A stretch of DNA of 64,000 nt from assembly GCF_047511655.1 (NCBI RefSeq), contig NC_133387.1, positions 25,414,353 through 25,478,352 of the forward strand, in the 5' to 3' direction. A program made the translations under genes and the position numbers. This document shows positions 14,101-23,924 of the stretch, piece after piece; position 1 is the first letter of the stretch; each line of letters starts with the position of its first letter. This DNA comes from Castor canadensis (lineage: Eukaryota; Chordata; Mammalia; Rodentia; Castoridae). The notes beneath the pieces are model-generated. The model saw only the letters and a program-made list of their open reading frames with translations, had not been told where the DNA came from and ran no database searches.

Positions 14101-17100
14101 TAATCTTTCAGCTTTACCTCTACAATGCTAATAGGAAAGGTAAAACAGTAACATGTCATCTCCTAAATACCCTCACCTCTATCTCCATGGACATAGGACA
14201 CAATGTTTTTGCTACTTTTATTTACAAAATTTTAATATCAACAGATTGAAAACTTCTGCATAATGGGGTCTAATTTGTACCCAAATGATATGTGCTACCA
14301 ATAGTGCCACTGTACTGTTAGGAAAAAATGGGCAAAATATCAGAACCCCTCCTCTCCCAAGAAGATATTTTTAAGCTATTATAAATAGCTTAAAGGATCA
14401 CTCAGATTAAAAAAAAAAAGCATATGACTGTTCAAGAAGGACTTTTCTTAATGAAGGTGGCTAAACAGTATTCTATTCAATGGAAATATCCTAGATGGTT
14501 TGATCTAGAGGTTGGTAAACTCCTGGAAAGAGACAGACAGTAAATATTTTTTACTTTGTGGGCCATATATGGTCTGTTGGGAGCATAAGCATATACATAC
14601 ACTCATATACACAAACAACACTCTAAAAACACACCCAGCCTACAACTGTTATGAAAGTACAATGGAAGTGGACATGAACTACTGAAGGCCTGAAGTTCTA
14701 AACTGATCTTTAGAAGCCTGTGTATATTTACGAAGGTACTGATGATTAGGATATAGTAATGATGCCACTGAATAAGTATTTATTCCAGGATAGACACAAT
14801 GCATTTAGTGGACTCATATTATTTCTTAGAGGTAACATATACCTCCCATTTCAAGTAGCATAAAGAAAAAATTCTTTAGCTTTTTATGTTTTTAAAAGGA
14901 TTTATTCCAGAAAGATACATACTACTTCTGAAATCTTCCAGGATGCAAAATTTGATATATACTCACATATGTACTTTTCTGAGGAACAGCCCTGGGCTTT
15001 TGTTAGACTCCCAAGTGAGCCTGTGATCAACTACCCTAGTTCATTTCTATAGCAAACATATCAAGGACAAGAATTTTTTAATCTTAAGGACCACCACCTC
15101 AAAACAACAAACACCTTCATTTGAAGGACACATACATGGAAATTAAGTATATCTAGAATTTTGGGAGCCTAGTGAGGGAGAGGGAGAATGGTAATATACA
15201 GAGGAAAATGTCCTATTTGTCAACACTCCTAATAAGAAAAAGGGCTGGATGCCAGTGGCTCAGGCCTATAATCCTACTACTTGGAAGTCCAACCTGGCAA
15301 ACAGTTTGTGAGATTCCATTTCCAAAATAACCAGAGCACAATAGACTGGAGGCATGCCTCAAGCATTTAAGTGACTACTTTGCAAGTTTAAAGCCCTGAG
15401 TTCAAACCCCAGTCCCACCAAAAAAACCAAAAAAATCAAACAAAAAAACCCCCCTGAAAATTGTACATTAAAATGGTTTTAAAGTGATTCCCATGTTCTT
15501 TTAGGTATTATTGAAGATTTCAAAAATTTTCCAACTATAGATTATATGATGACTTTTCTCTTAATAATCACTTGCCCTACAGACAGATGAAAAGGGTTAG
15601 GGGGAACCTTCTAACCTCTACTCTACAGTTACTTACCAAAACAACATTTGCCACAGTAGATATGTTTGTTTGTTTGTTTTTTTAAAGTTCACCTGAGATT
15701 TTTTTGGGGGGTCAAGAGTTTCACTTAGCTCAGGCTGAAACCATGATTCTCCTACCTAGCTTCCCAAGTGCTGGAATTACAGACATGTGCCACCATGCCT
15801 GGCTTCACTTCCAAAAGTAGTCACTGCATAAATCAGGAATATTTGTCACTATCCAAATTTGGGAGAAGCAAACAGTACTTAGTTAATTTATACATTCTAT
15901 AAAGACATGGTTTTTTTCATCTTATTCTAATTAAACACAGTCTGCTCATGTGTTAAACTTCTGATATTTACCGATGATGAAAAGTTCTTCTCTACTGAAA
16001 ACTGTTAACAGAGCTATTCCACTACCTGCAGAGTCAGAATATCCTCAGTAAAGTACCATCTACCCTAAATGTCCCCAAACCTAAGGACATTTCATTATTT
16101 ACGAGTAATTCTGTAAAGAGATTTGTGCTGACCTAAGTGTGGATTTAATGTGTATATTAATAGGCATGACAAAGACTGAGGACATGTTCACCATCTCTAT
16201 TTTCAGCTTGGAATGCTAGCACATGTATAAGATTAAAACTGAAAGTGAGGATGGTGTCTCTCAAAGTTAGAAAAGCAAGCTAAAGACTGATTTTTCTCTT
16301 CTTTTCCTTTTATTTATTTATTTTTTAAGGCAAGGTCTTGCTACATAGACAGGTTGGTCTATAATTCACTATGTATCCCACATGGGTCTCGAACTTACAA
16401 TCCTTTTACCTCTAAATGCCAAATGCTAGGATTGCAGGCAAGTGCTACCATGTCCAGGTCTAAGGACTGATTTTTTTAATATATGTTTTCTGTATCTACT
16501 TTCAAACCTAGGGGTAGTTTTTCATTCTCTATAGCAAAATCTTTCGATTACTTCTCATTGTTCAAGAATAAAATATCATACACATTAATCAGCAGATAAT
16601 ACAATGAAAGAATACATTTATAAAGTAAACTGAACAATAATAATGTCTTATAGTCATAGCATAACTGTGATGGCAAAATATTTTTGGAAATTGCTATGGG
16701 GTACAACTTGCCACACAAATTTCTTGAATATAGTTCAGGAAGTTGCACCAAGTGTTTACTGAGGAGAAAATTTTTACAAAATTGACCTTCATTACTTTTA
16801 AGAAGCAAGGCTTTGGCAGAGTCAATCAAAGATTCTCAGACCTCCAGTTAGAATAACCAGCTAGGATTCTATTGATTAATAGAATCCTACTGACTTTTTA
16901 GGTAAAAATCTGCCTGCTGAGAGCCACAGAACCTGATTATGACCCAGCCATTTATAAAAGAAAAACTCATACTTCAACATTAAGACCATTACTTGTGGAG
17001 CGGAGGATGCAGCTCAGCACAGAGTGCCTGCTTGGCATGCATGAGTCCTTAGGTTCAATCCACAGCACCACAAAGACCATTACTTGCTATAATGCTTTTT

Positions 17101-18026
17101 TGATATTGTTGTCCCCTCTCGCCTCTCCCAGTGCTGGGGATTGAGCCTTGTACATGCTAGGCAAGTGCTCTACCACTGAACTACAACCCTAGGCTTTATT
17201 TTTTTGAGATAGGGTCTCACTGTGTAGCTCAGGCTGGCATGTAGCCCAGGCTGGCCTGGAATTTACAATCCTTCCGTCACCTCCTGAGTCCTAGGATTGC
17301 AGACATGTAGCACTACACCCAGCTACTTGCTGTAATCTTCTAAAAGGCAAGGTTGGTTTGGTTTCTGTTGAAGGATACCCTGGAAAATACTAAACTTCAA
17401 AGAAAATAAAGTCTATGGGTCCAATTTATTAGCCACTCAAACACTTGACTTGGGCAGCAATGAATAAATAGGTCACAGAAAGTTTTTCAAAATCAAAAGT
17501 AGCAAAGACGAGAAGCCCCCATGTAATGTTTTGGGATCAAGATGATGCAGTTCAAACTGTGTTCTGTGGGTATTTTTAGCCAAAAATGATTTTGCTTTAT
17601 AGAGAAAGGTACAAACTGTTATTCGGTGCAGAAATGTATGAAAGCAAAAACTTGATTTTAGTGGTAGCAATTCTGTGGTTAGCTCTCAGAAGATGTTGTT
17701 CAGCATAGCTTTACTGGTGACTGAACCAGAAAAGAAAAAAAAGTATTAGGTCATTTATGAAGAATGGTTTTACCCTATCTAGCCTCACAAGAGCTGACAC
17801 CTTACCCAAGCCTTTCCTTGCTCTCTTCTGGAGTCAACTGATCAAAGCTCTTTGCTTCTTCAGCACCCAAGAAGGCATCATGGTCATAATCAAAACTCTG
17901 AGCATCATTGTGATCTTTGTCGCTGAGCTGAGGCTCATGATGTACACGGTCCTTCTTTTCTGTGGGCTTGCTCAAGGCAAAGGCTGTACACAGGGACAGG
18001 CACATGAGAAACTGCCGCAGATCCAT
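2036..18026 (-). CDS. CALU: Calumenin, complete coding region (spliced, six coding exon positions)
   Basis: Calumenin is a calcium-binding CREC-family protein of the ER and secretory pathway. It is known to modulate gamma-carboxylation, SERCA/ryanodine receptor function and folding. The coding exons are 17806-18026, 12356-12549 (or the alternative 12089-12282), 8328-8494, 6392-6452, 3388-3587 and 2036-2140. All have GT/AG borders and compatible phases. They sum to 948 nt, i.e. 315 codons plus stop, the length I know for human calumenin. The product has an N-terminal signal peptide (about residues 1-19, [19 protein letters not shown]), six EF-hands, one N-X-T sequon at residue 131 and a C-terminal HDEF ER-retrieval signal. 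The reading is near identical to the human protein as I remember it. Identity is very secure. The organism's own transcript was not available to confirm isoform use. Confidence 0.97.
2141..3387 (-). other. CALU intron 6, no recognised element
   Basis: Borders are donor gt at 3387-3386 and acceptor ag at 2142-2141. I see a short poly(A) run near 2782 but no SINE of the kinds filling the other introns, and no coding-like frame. Confidence 0.85.
3388..3587 (-). CDS. CALU: CALU exon 6: EF-hand 5 and first half of EF-hand 6
   Basis: The acceptor is 'gcatacag' before 3587 and the donor is gtaagt after 3388. The exon is 200 bp and encodes residues 215-281 from [12 protein letters not shown] through DQNK. 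EF-hand 5 has the canonical loop [12 protein letters not shown] (D, N, D, K backbone position, D, E at 1,3,5,7,9,12). The run of acidic residues ([11 protein letters not shown]) between hands is typical of CREC proteins. It enters in phase 1 and leaves in phase 0. Confidence 0.97.
3998..4066 (-). repeat. tRNA-like SINE fragment
   Basis: Reads as 'ggactagggttttaatgc...gcaggtgctctaacacttcagcc', the complement of the A/B-box half of the abundant local SINE. It lies in CALU intron 5. Confidence 0.6.
4179..4285. repeat. Two-copy tandem duplication (57 and 49 bp)
   Basis: The unit starting 'ggacaagtatgcccctggg' and ending 'ccactgggaa' occurs at 4179-4235 and again at 4236-4284. The copies are identical except for one extra 8-base 'gttaagga' in the first. 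It lies in CALU intron 5. Confidence 0.95.
4845..5000 (+). repeat. Composite B1-like plus tRNA-like SINE
   Basis: A diverged B1-like unit ('gggtatgatggtggtaagcc...gcctgggctat') is followed by a tRNA-like unit 'gctggggatgtagctcagtgg' whose 3' end is truncated. Confidence 0.65.
5012..5134 (-). repeat. B1-like (7SL-derived) SINE
   Basis: Complement of a B1 monomer: 'gagacagggtctcactatgt', 'aggctggc', 'cctcagcctcctgagtgctg', 'attacaggtgggcaccacc'. Confidence 0.8.
5150..5342 (-). repeat. Composite SINE, minus orientation
   Basis: Complement of a tRNA-like unit ('ttcagggccttcaccttgag') followed by the complement of a B1-like unit ('gagatagggtcttgagaact ... gctaggattacaggcatgaa'). Confidence 0.8.
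5593..5699 (+). repeat. tRNA-like SINE with long poly(A) (well-preserved copy)
   Basis: An intact unit with a Pol III A-box-like 'tggctcaagtggtagagc' and B-box-like 'gagttcaaacccc', then 'agtgccaccac' and about 28 A. The long uninterrupted tail suggests a young insertion. It is opposite in orientation to the SINE at 5150-5342. Confidence 0.88.
6285..6370 (+). repeat. tRNA-like SINE, degenerate
   Basis: 'gggatgtggctcaggtggcc ... gaggccctaagttcaaacccc' in CALU intron 5, about 25 bases from the exon 5 donor. Confidence 0.7.
6392..6452 (-). CDS. CALU: CALU exon 5: EF-hand 4
   Basis: Acceptor 'ctgtttag' before 6452; donor gtaagt after 6392. This 61 bp exon encodes residues 195-214 ([20 protein letters not shown]) plus one base. 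It is almost entirely one EF-hand loop, [12 protein letters not shown]. It enters in phase 0 and leaves in phase 1, matching both neighbours. Confidence 0.97.
6498..6690 (+). repeat. Composite B1-like plus tRNA-like SINE with poly(A)
   Basis: B1-like half 'cctgctcaggaggcagagat', linker 'cccatcacacacacaaaaa', then the tRNA-like half 'gagttcaaatcccagtactgg' and a tail of about 18 A. Confidence 0.85.
7258..7475 (-). repeat. Composite SINE, minus orientation
   Basis: 'gtactggggggttgaactcagggcc' complement of the tRNA-like half, then 'gagtagctaggattaaaggt' complement of the B1-like half. Lies in CALU intron 4. Confidence 0.85.
7832..7920 (-). repeat. MIR fragment
   Basis: The complement reads 'gacaaatctcttaacttcct ... 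catctaaaa', matching the central MIR core (acttaacctctctgtgcctcagtttcctcatctgtaaaa region). Confidence 0.65.
8328..8494 (-). CDS. CALU: CALU exon 4: EF-hand 3
   Basis: Acceptor 'tgttttctag' before 8494; donor gtgggc after 8328. The 167 bp exon completes D139 and encodes residues 140-194, from [14 protein letters not shown] through KDIVVQ. EF-hand 3 is [12 protein letters not shown]. The donor GTGGGC is weaker than the GTAAGT used by most other exons of this gene. Entry phase 1 matches both exon 3 versions. Confidence 0.97.
8850..9058 (+). repeat. MIR element
   Basis: A near full-length MIR: 'gtctgggttttaattctacc', 'cttaactgttacttggtctc', 'catctgtaaaatgaggtgcc', 'tcatagggttgttatatgag', ending 'ggcatccaataaatgtcaatga'. 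A short A-run interrupts it near 9000. Confidence 0.85.
9280..9490 (+). repeat. LINE-1 3' end fragment
   Basis: Resembles the 3' tail of an old L1M-type element: 'actgtggtgatgatttcagc', 'cacatcaaaacttagtaact', 'gtgcacttaaatatgtag', 'attgataaagccattattaa' plus A-rich end. Confidence 0.75.
9850..10072 (-). repeat. Composite SINE, minus orientation
   Basis: 'ggctgtactggggtttgaac ... ccacttgagccactcctcta' then 'gagatagggtccttgtgaac ... ggattataggcacgagccac'. Lies in CALU intron 3. Confidence 0.85.
10140..11960. other. CALU intron 3, no recognised element
   Basis: About 1.8 kb with no SINE of the local families and no coding-like frame. It precedes the alternative exons in the genomic plus direction, so in transcript order it is the intron just downstream of exon 3b. 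It may hold splicing regulators, but none can be named by eye. Confidence 0.6.
12089..12282 (-). CDS. CALU: CALU alternative exon 3b (second of the mutually exclusive pair): EF-hands 1-2
   Basis: Acceptor 'ttgtcttgtag' before 12282; donor gtaagg after 12089. At 194 bp, it has the same length and phases as exon 3a. It encodes residues 75-138 as [20 protein letters not shown]...[10 protein letters not shown] loops are [12 protein letters not shown] and [12 protein letters not shown], and the sequon is NVT at residue 131. It joins exon 2 (GG|A) and exon 4 (G|AT) in frame. It corresponds to the second human calumenin isoform family. The downstream reading frame of this exon runs on into intron, so the donor is required. 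Confidence 0.95.
12356..12549 (-). CDS. CALU: CALU alternative exon 3a (first of the mutually exclusive pair): EF-hands 1-2
   Basis: Acceptor 'cattttctacag' before 12549; donor gtaggt after 12356. The 194 bp exon encodes residues 75-138 as [20 protein letters not shown]...[10 protein letters not shown] loops are [12 protein letters not shown] and [12 protein letters not shown]. The NAT sequon at residue 131 is the glycosylation site reported for calumenin. This is the exon of the canonical isoform. It lies only 73 bp from exon 3b. Confidence 0.97.
13040..13125 (-). repeat. tRNA-like SINE
   Basis: 'ttttggtgctagggatcaaactc ... ctaggcaagtgctctatcac', a short ID-like unit in minus orientation. 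Lies in CALU intron 2. Confidence 0.75.
13498..13582 (+). repeat. tRNA-like SINE
   Basis: 'ggactggaggtgtagctcaag ... gggttcaatctcccagcacc' plus a short A tail. Confidence 0.8.
13726..13856 (+). repeat. B1-like SINE with A-rich tail
   Basis: 'cagctggggttgttggtac', 'tgcctataatcccagcacat', 'gaggctgagttgaagg', 'ctgggctacatagctagacc', then a (caaaa)n tail. Confidence 0.85.
14500..14700 (+). repeat. hAT-type DNA transposon relic
   Basis: 'gttggtaaactcctggaaag ... agacagtaaatattttttac ... ttgtgggccatatatggtct' resembles the common mammalian MER/Charlie sequence 'ggcaaactttttctgtaaagggccagatagtaaatattttaggctttg'. The family name was not fixed by eye. Confidence 0.55.
14701..15235. other. CALU intron 2 segment, nothing recognised
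   Basis: AT-rich intronic sequence without SINE, splice-exon or ORF signal. Confidence 0.55.
15240..15450 (+). repeat. Composite B1-like plus tRNA-like SINE
   Basis: 'gatgccagtggctcaggcct' B1-like half, truncated, then 'gactggaggcatgcctcaagc ... gagttcaaaccccagtcccacc' and an A-rich tail. Confidence 0.8.
15690..15806 (-). repeat. B1-like SINE
   Basis: 'aagagtttcacttagctcag ... ttcccaagtgctggaattac ... atgtgccaccatgcctggc' in minus orientation. Confidence 0.75.
16318..16460 (-). repeat. B1-like SINE
   Basis: 'ggcaaggtcttgctacatag ... gctaggattgcaggcaagtgc', diverged minus-orientation copy. Confidence 0.7.
17000..17072 (+). repeat. tRNA-like (ID-type) SINE
   Basis: 'ggaggatgcagctcagcaca ... 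ttaggttcaatccacagcacca'. It is followed at about 40 bases by the same family in the opposite orientation. Confidence 0.75.
17114..17325 (-). repeat. tRNA-like SINE followed by B1-like SINE, both minus
   Basis: 'cccagtgctggggattgagc ... caagtgctctaccactgaac' then 'gagatagggtctcactgtgt ... attgcagacatgtagcacta'. Lies in CALU intron 2, about 480 bases from exon 2. Confidence 0.8.
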
Positions 18027-18037
18027 GATAATCTGAT
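17806..18037 (-). CDS. CALU: CALU exon 2: start codon, signal peptide, N-terminal region
   Basis: The ATG is at 18024-18026, about 11 bases inside the exon. The acceptor chosen is 'cattttctttgag' ending at 18038. An alternative ag five bases further in would not alter the protein. It encodes residues 1-73 plus two bases (GG). The hydrophobic stretch [14 protein letters not shown] is the signal peptide. The mature N-terminus is acidic and polar ([19 protein letters not shown]...), followed by [18 protein letters not shown]. The donor is gtaagg after 17806. Two substitutions from the human protein as I recall it are V to D (SDKDHND) and T to S (EEAKSFD). Confidence 0.97.
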
Positions 18038-18399
18038 CTCAAAGAAAATGAAAGGCAGTTAGTTAATACATGAGGAAATGTGCTTAATAACTAAGCAAGA
18101 AATCAAAAGGTCACATCTCAGTTAAATTATTAACCTGACATACAAATCTATACACATCATTTATACTACCCAGATATTATTGCTTAATCCATAAATAAGC
18201 ATGGTAGGATATCAGACTTTTCAATTATTATGGTAAGAAATTTTCACCACTTTCCTTCATCCGACTGTAGACTAATTAGAAATTTATAATTAAAATGGCT
18301 ACTTTGTAAGTAGTCTCTCTTCAAAAGACACCAAAGAACTTTAATCCTTTGGCCAAATGGAAGGAGAAAGATTTAAATCCTGACTCTAAATCCCTTACT

Positions 18400-18615
18400 T
18401 TTTGGGGGTCAGTACTGGGATTTAAACTCAGGGTCTTGTAATTGCTAGGCAAGCACTCTACCATTTGAGACACGCCTTCAGCCCTTTTTGCTTTTAGGTT
18501 ATTTTTCAGATAGGTCTTGTACTTTTTTTTCCCAAGCCAATCTCAAACCTCAATCCTCCTACCTATGCCTCCTGTGTAGCTATGATTATAGGTTAGAGCC
18601 ACCACTCCCAGCAAT
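18400..18615 (-). repeat. Composite SINE, minus orientation
   Basis: 'gtactgggatttaaactcag ... ctctaccatttgagacacgc' then 'cctcctgtgtagctatgatt'. Lies in CALU intron 1. Confidence 0.8.
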
Positions 18616-19074
18616 CCTTTACTTTTTGTACTACTTCAATAGTCCGATCTTCAAATCTGGTTATTAGAATTACTTAGGAAGAGTTTGCATGAAGTTAAAT
18701 GTTCCCTATTGATTTAGATTCTCTAAAATTGAATTCAGACATAAATAGCTTTAAGTGCTTCCAAGTGATTCTGATGACCATCAGATTAGGAACCAATGAA
18801 ATACTCAGCACCTTCCTTTGTCTTTAACATCAGGTTTCCCAAAACATAGGCTAAACTTGAATTGATTTTCAAGCCTTACTGTAGACTGTCAGACGCTGCA
18901 GGACACAGGTGAATCAAATGAACAAACAGAGGACTGGAATACTTTATGGAAAATGTGAACAAAAAGTGCAGAGAAGCTATGGGTTAGAAACCTGTCTGGT
19001 ACATTGTGTAGACAACTCATACTACCATCCAGAAAGATTAAGTTCTCAAGGAGGGGTAGGGGAGACCTTAAAGC

Positions 19075-19432
19075 CAAGAATGGTGGTCAAGTGTGCAATC
19101 ATAGCTATTTTGGAGGTTAACAGTAGGAGGATCACAGTTCAAGGTCAGTCCAGGCAAAAAACATTTATAAAATCCCATTTCAATGGAAAAAGCTGGGCAC
19201 AACTGTGTGCATCTATCATCCCAGTTACAGTGGGAAATATAAAATAGGAAGATTGTGGTTCGGGCTGGCCTGGACAAAAAGTGAGACCTTGTCTCAAAGA
19301 TAACCAAAGGTGGTTTAAAAAAAAAAAGGGGGCTCGGAGGCATGGCTTAAGCGGTAGATCGCCTGCCTAGCAAGCATGAAACCCTGAGTTCAGCACCCTC
19401 ATACTACAAAGACAAACACCAACAACAAAAAA
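19075..19432 (+). repeat. B1-like unit(s) plus tRNA-like SINE, composite
   Basis: 'gccaagaatggtggtcaagtg', a second B1-like arm ('aagctgggcacaactgtgtg'), then 'ggctcggaggcatggcttaag ... ctgagttcagcaccctcat' with A-rich tail. Looks like a three-part element. Confidence 0.75.
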
Positions 19433-19489
19433 CCTTAAAATTAAAAATCTAAGGAGAGGATTTTCTTAGGCCTTCCAATTTTAATTAAT

Positions 19490-19965
19490 TTTTCACTAGT
19501 GGAATGTGGACTCTGAATACCCACCCGCTCACATTTGTGAGAATAGGTTTTTGCAATTTTACATGATCTCTTACTCATCTCCCAGGGATTACTAATCCCT
19601 GGTACCTATGAATATAACTATTTGGAAATAGGGTCTTTGAAAGTGTAATCAAGTTAAAAATCAGGTCATTGAGGGTAGACACTAATCCAAAGACTGGTGT
19701 CCTTATAAAACAAGGGAAATTTGTACAGAGACATCCAGAATGAGAATGCCATGTTATGAAAGAGGTAGAGACTAAAGTAATGTATATACATGTCAGGGAA
19801 TGCCAAAGACTGCTGACAACCACCACAAGCTAGGAATAGGTAAGGTAAGATCTTCCTCTACAGCCTATAGAGAGCACAGTTCTATGATTTTGAACGTTTA
19901 GCCTCCAGAACAGTGAAAGAACAAATTTCTATTTTGTACCAACTGTTACCTCAGCTCTAGGAAAC
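19490..19965 (+). repeat. Ancient dispersed repeat of uncertain family
   Basis: Contains the widely repeated mammalian string 'ctatttggaaatagggtctttg', then 'ggtgtccttataaaacaagg', 'gagaatgccatgttatg', 'aaccaccacaagctaggaat', 'agcctccagaacagtgaaag'. I recognise the consensus but not a safe family name. Confidence 0.7.
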
Positions 19966-20129
19966 AGACACAAAACTAAAGTATAGAGGGATACTGCATC
20001 ATATGAAAATTAAATGCATTACCCTCTTCTAATCGGCAGATTAGTTTTAGTCACAGATTTCCCTTTTCTCAAGATATCACTAGTGAAACTAGCTAGTCTA
20101 AGCATTCACATTTTATATGTAAAAACAAT

Positions 20130-20225
20130 TGTTACTACAGCTTCTAACTCAGAGGTTCTTAATCCAGACTGTACCCTAGAAGCACCTGTATCTGGTCCTG
20201 CCTCAAAGTTTTGGGAACTAAAATG
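20130..20225 (+). repeat. MER5A-like hAT relic
   Basis: 'cagaggttcttaatccagac ... agaagcacctgtatctggtc' resembles the start of MER5A ('cagtggttctcaacc ... gaatcacctggggag'). Confidence 0.45.
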
Positions 20226-20444
20226 AAGGGAGTGAATTGTGCCAGGGGATAAGGGAAATAAATATGCCAATATATTGCACACTTTTCAATGTGTCCATTT
20301 GTCTTATAGCCCCAAAATAGTAGCTAAATGAAGTTAAATTGCATTAGCTCATTTATAGAGCCCTTTGGATTAAAAAAACTAAAACTAAAACTAAAAAATG
20401 CTTAGCATAACTAATGATGAGTATGTTATACTGTCCTTAAAAGT

Positions 20445-20550
20445 AAAACCAGAGGTACGGTTCATAAGGCAGAATGCCTGCTTTGCAAGCACAAAACCCT
20501 GAATTCAAACCCTTGTTCCACAAAAAAAAAAAAAAAAAAAAAAAAAAAAG
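20445..20550 (+). repeat. tRNA-like SINE with long poly(A)
   Basis: 'ccagaggtacggttcataagg ... ctgaattcaaacccttgttcc' followed by about 28 A. Confidence 0.8.
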
Positions 20551-21469
20551 CACAAAAGTAAAAGGAAAGCAAATAGAGATATGTTTAATCCCAAAGTACT
20601 GTACAGAGAGCTGATTATATAAAAGCACATACAACCTGAGGCCTCTATAAACTTTCATGTTGTGAAAGGGCACACAAGGGTGCTGCATGCAATCACTGGA
20701 AAAGCAACTTTATGGGGGAGCGTAGGAGGTCTTAAACTGGCAGAGTACACAGCAGAGCAGAAAGTGCTGCAGAGTAAATAAGACAAACTAGGAGGGGTGT
20801 ATGTGTGTGTGTATCACCCCCCCACCTCTCTTGGAGTCATTCATTAAGTGCCCATTCTTATAAAAATGTACTGTTACCAATGATGTGATGAAGACTGATG
20901 AAAACCCATGGCAGAAGGCAACATGAAAAGTAGGACTATGAGGTCCATAGAGAAAGGGGTAGAGGAACACTTTTCTTAACACTGCTCCCACAGATGTTAG
21001 ACTTGACTTTAAGCTTCTGAAAGTTCTTCAACACTCTTTCATTTGGTTCCATCAAAATACCCATATATGTATACAAAAGATACTTGTATAAAAGATGTTC
21101 CATAACAGTAGCATATAATGATTAAAAACTGGAAACTAAGTCAGAGAACTGGTAAAACATTAAATCAGTATTATGGAAAAGCACAGAGGTTAAAAAGAGT
21201 AAGGTGGATTTATCTGCAATGGAAGGGAATACTCACCGAACATGTTAAATGAACAAAAAAACAAGTTGCAAAACAACGTTAGGGGCTCATTTATGTAAAA
21301 AGCAAAACTAAAGTCTTCCCAGGCTGTTTATATCTATATAAAATATACCATATGCACAAAAATGGGGTGGCAGGATAAACACCCATGTATAAACAGTAGT
21401 AACCTCAAAGCGCAAGGGAGAAAAGAGACAGGTTAGGTGGATTGGTGAGGCTGGAGCTGAAGTGAACGT

Positions 21470-21675
21470 TTTTTTTTTTTTTTTTTTGCGGTATTGAGGT
21501 TTGAACTCAGGGCCTACATCTTGAGCCACTCCACCAGCCCTATTTTTGTGAAGGGTTTTTTAAGATAAGGTTCCCGGGAACTATTTTGCCCAGGCTGGCT
21601 TCAAACCGTGATCTTCCTGATCTCTGCCTCCTCAGTAGCTAGGATTACAGGCATGAGCCACCAGTGCCCAGCAGG
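21470..21675 (-). repeat. Composite SINE, minus orientation
   Basis: Poly(T), 'ggtattgaggtttgaactca', 'ccactccaccagccc', then 'ctcagtagctaggattacag' and 'gagccaccagtgcccagc'. A clear copy. Confidence 0.88.
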
Positions 21676-21679
21676 AAGT

Positions 21680-23700
21680 AAACTTTAATACTATACTCTG
21701 CTGTGTCTAATTTTTGTAAATGAGCAAGTTTTCTTGTGCATTACCTTTATGTCATTTTAATTTATACAATACTATGAAAACCCTTCAATATTAGGTGGCA
21801 AAGGAAACACTTTCAAATACACCTATCTATTCTTGAGACATAAAATGTTATTTTTAAAAACATAACTTCTCTAGGCAAATAACCTTCCATCTGATCCTTC
21901 AATAATTCAACTCACCAGACAAATTAGTTGGACAGTAATCTTCTACCTCAAATTATAAACAAAGAATTCTTTAGATACTAAAATTCTACAAATAAAGAAC
22001 AGGATATGTGGTTAGTGTTTGGTGATATATACCAATGGTACCTATAATGTTAGGGGCTTACAGATCAAATAAAATCAGAAGTTACTGCAAAGGATATTCC
22101 TTGACTTCACATTTAGGAAATACTTATGATTAATAATATCCTCAGAATAGTACCCTAACAACTCTTACAAACCCAAATATTAAATATGGATAAATGCTTG
22201 AACATTCTCAAGGTCTGGAAGTATAGATACTACACAAAGTTTTGAGACATGTTGCATCTAGAAATTTAACAGATTCACTCTATGATTTAGAGGGGAAACT
22301 ACATTTATATTTGAGGCTTAACATCTTAATACAAGAATACAAAAGAATTCCAAAGACAGCCAAGTGATCTGGCTTTATCAGGTATCCATTTCTCTTTCCC
22401 TCTCCTCAATTAAACTTGGAATCCCCACCTCTTTCTAGGCCCCTCCCTTCCACAAATCAACAGGTCTCAGGTCTCTCTATGATCCCATATCAATCTTTTC
22501 CAGACTCTGCTATTTCTTCAAGCTTGTTCTCCTGCTCCTTCACCCACACAGGTGTCTACACTGATACCTGCCTCTGCTTGGCTTTCTATCTTACCACTGA
22601 CAAAACTATCTAAAAGGGTCACCAACAATCCAGCTGAGGGTCAAAACCAATGGCCCTACCTACTCTTCATCTCTCTGTAGTAGTCAATAAAAAATATGCA
22701 CTTAAAAAAATGCACTTTAAATAACTTCAACTTTTTAGAAAATGCTCTGTGTCCACATATACCAACTCCTTGCTATTATTATTTTAACAAAAGGCCACCT
22801 GTTTTATGAATATAGGCACACACATACAAAACTGAAAATATCCCTTCCTAATCCTAATGGTACTATATTTAAATTCATATACATATAAAAAATGTCAAAT
22901 AGCAACAAAGGATATCCCTGTAAGACAGAGATATTTTATGTGGGAAGATATAAAAAGAAACAGTGCAAAGTAAGTTTTCTTATAGGGTATTTCAAAATTA
23001 CATCAGTGGAATTCATTTCTGAAGCATGTTTCTCTTTTCAGTCACAGTGAAACCAAATGACGAAAGCCAAATGATCCTTCTCATTTTGCTCATCCCTTTC
23101 AACAATGGGTACCATTAGGAAAAAAATGATATGCTTTGCTCTATGAGTTTTTACCATGTCATCTCTAGAGGGTAAACCAAGGGCTGTGAAAATTGCACTA
23201 CCACATCCCCCATTTCTCAAATGACTTGTTAAAGTTTTTAATCTCTAAAATTCTATCCCTCTTCTACCAAGGGTAACATCTAGTATTTTCTCTCAAAAAA
23301 AAAAAGAAAAGAAAAGTCCAGACCTCACTGCCTAGCATGACCAGTCACATGCGACTACTAATCACTTGAAATGTGGCTAATGAGAATCAGGATATGGTAT
23401 AAGTGTTATATTTTACATCAAACAAACTGTATCTTGTATGTACTAAATCAAATATATTATCCCAATTAATTTTGCCTGTTTTAGATTTTTGCCTGAAAAT
23501 TTAAAATTACATAAGTGTCTTGTATTATATTTTTATTGGACTGCCATGTTAGACAGACACAAACTAAAGGACTACAGCAGAAAAGATACCAAGTAGCTAT
23601 CATCCTTTTTCAGTATGTCCAGTAACGGTCTTGTGCTAAGTTATTTTCATGAACTGCTTATATAAGGAGAAAATATTAACAGCAAAGTTTGATTTCAGTA
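21680..23700. other. CALU intron 1 segment without recognised elements
   Basis: About 2 kb of AT-rich intron with a short (a)n/(aaaag)n run near 23290. No SINE, exon or conserved motif could be named. Confidence 0.55.
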
Positions 23701-23709
23701 ACGATGACT

Positions 23710-23905
23710 CTTTTTTTTGTGGTACTGAGGCTTGAACTCAGGGCCTTCACCCTGAGCCACTCCACCAGCCATACTTTTGTAGAGAGTTTTTCGAGATAAG
23801 GTCTCTCAGAACTATTTGCCAGGGCTGGCTTAGACCGAAATCCTCCTGATCTCTGCCTCCTGAGTAGCTAGGATTACAGACGTGAGCCACTGGCACCCAG
23901 CATGA
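23710..23905 (-). repeat. Composite SINE, minus orientation
   Basis: 'gtggtactgaggcttgaact', 'gagccactccaccagcc', 'gagataaggtctctcagaac', 'gctaggattacagacgtgag'. It sits back-to-back with an oppositely oriented copy at 23925. Confidence 0.88.
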
Positions 23906-23924
23906 TTCTTAATAATCAGTTTAG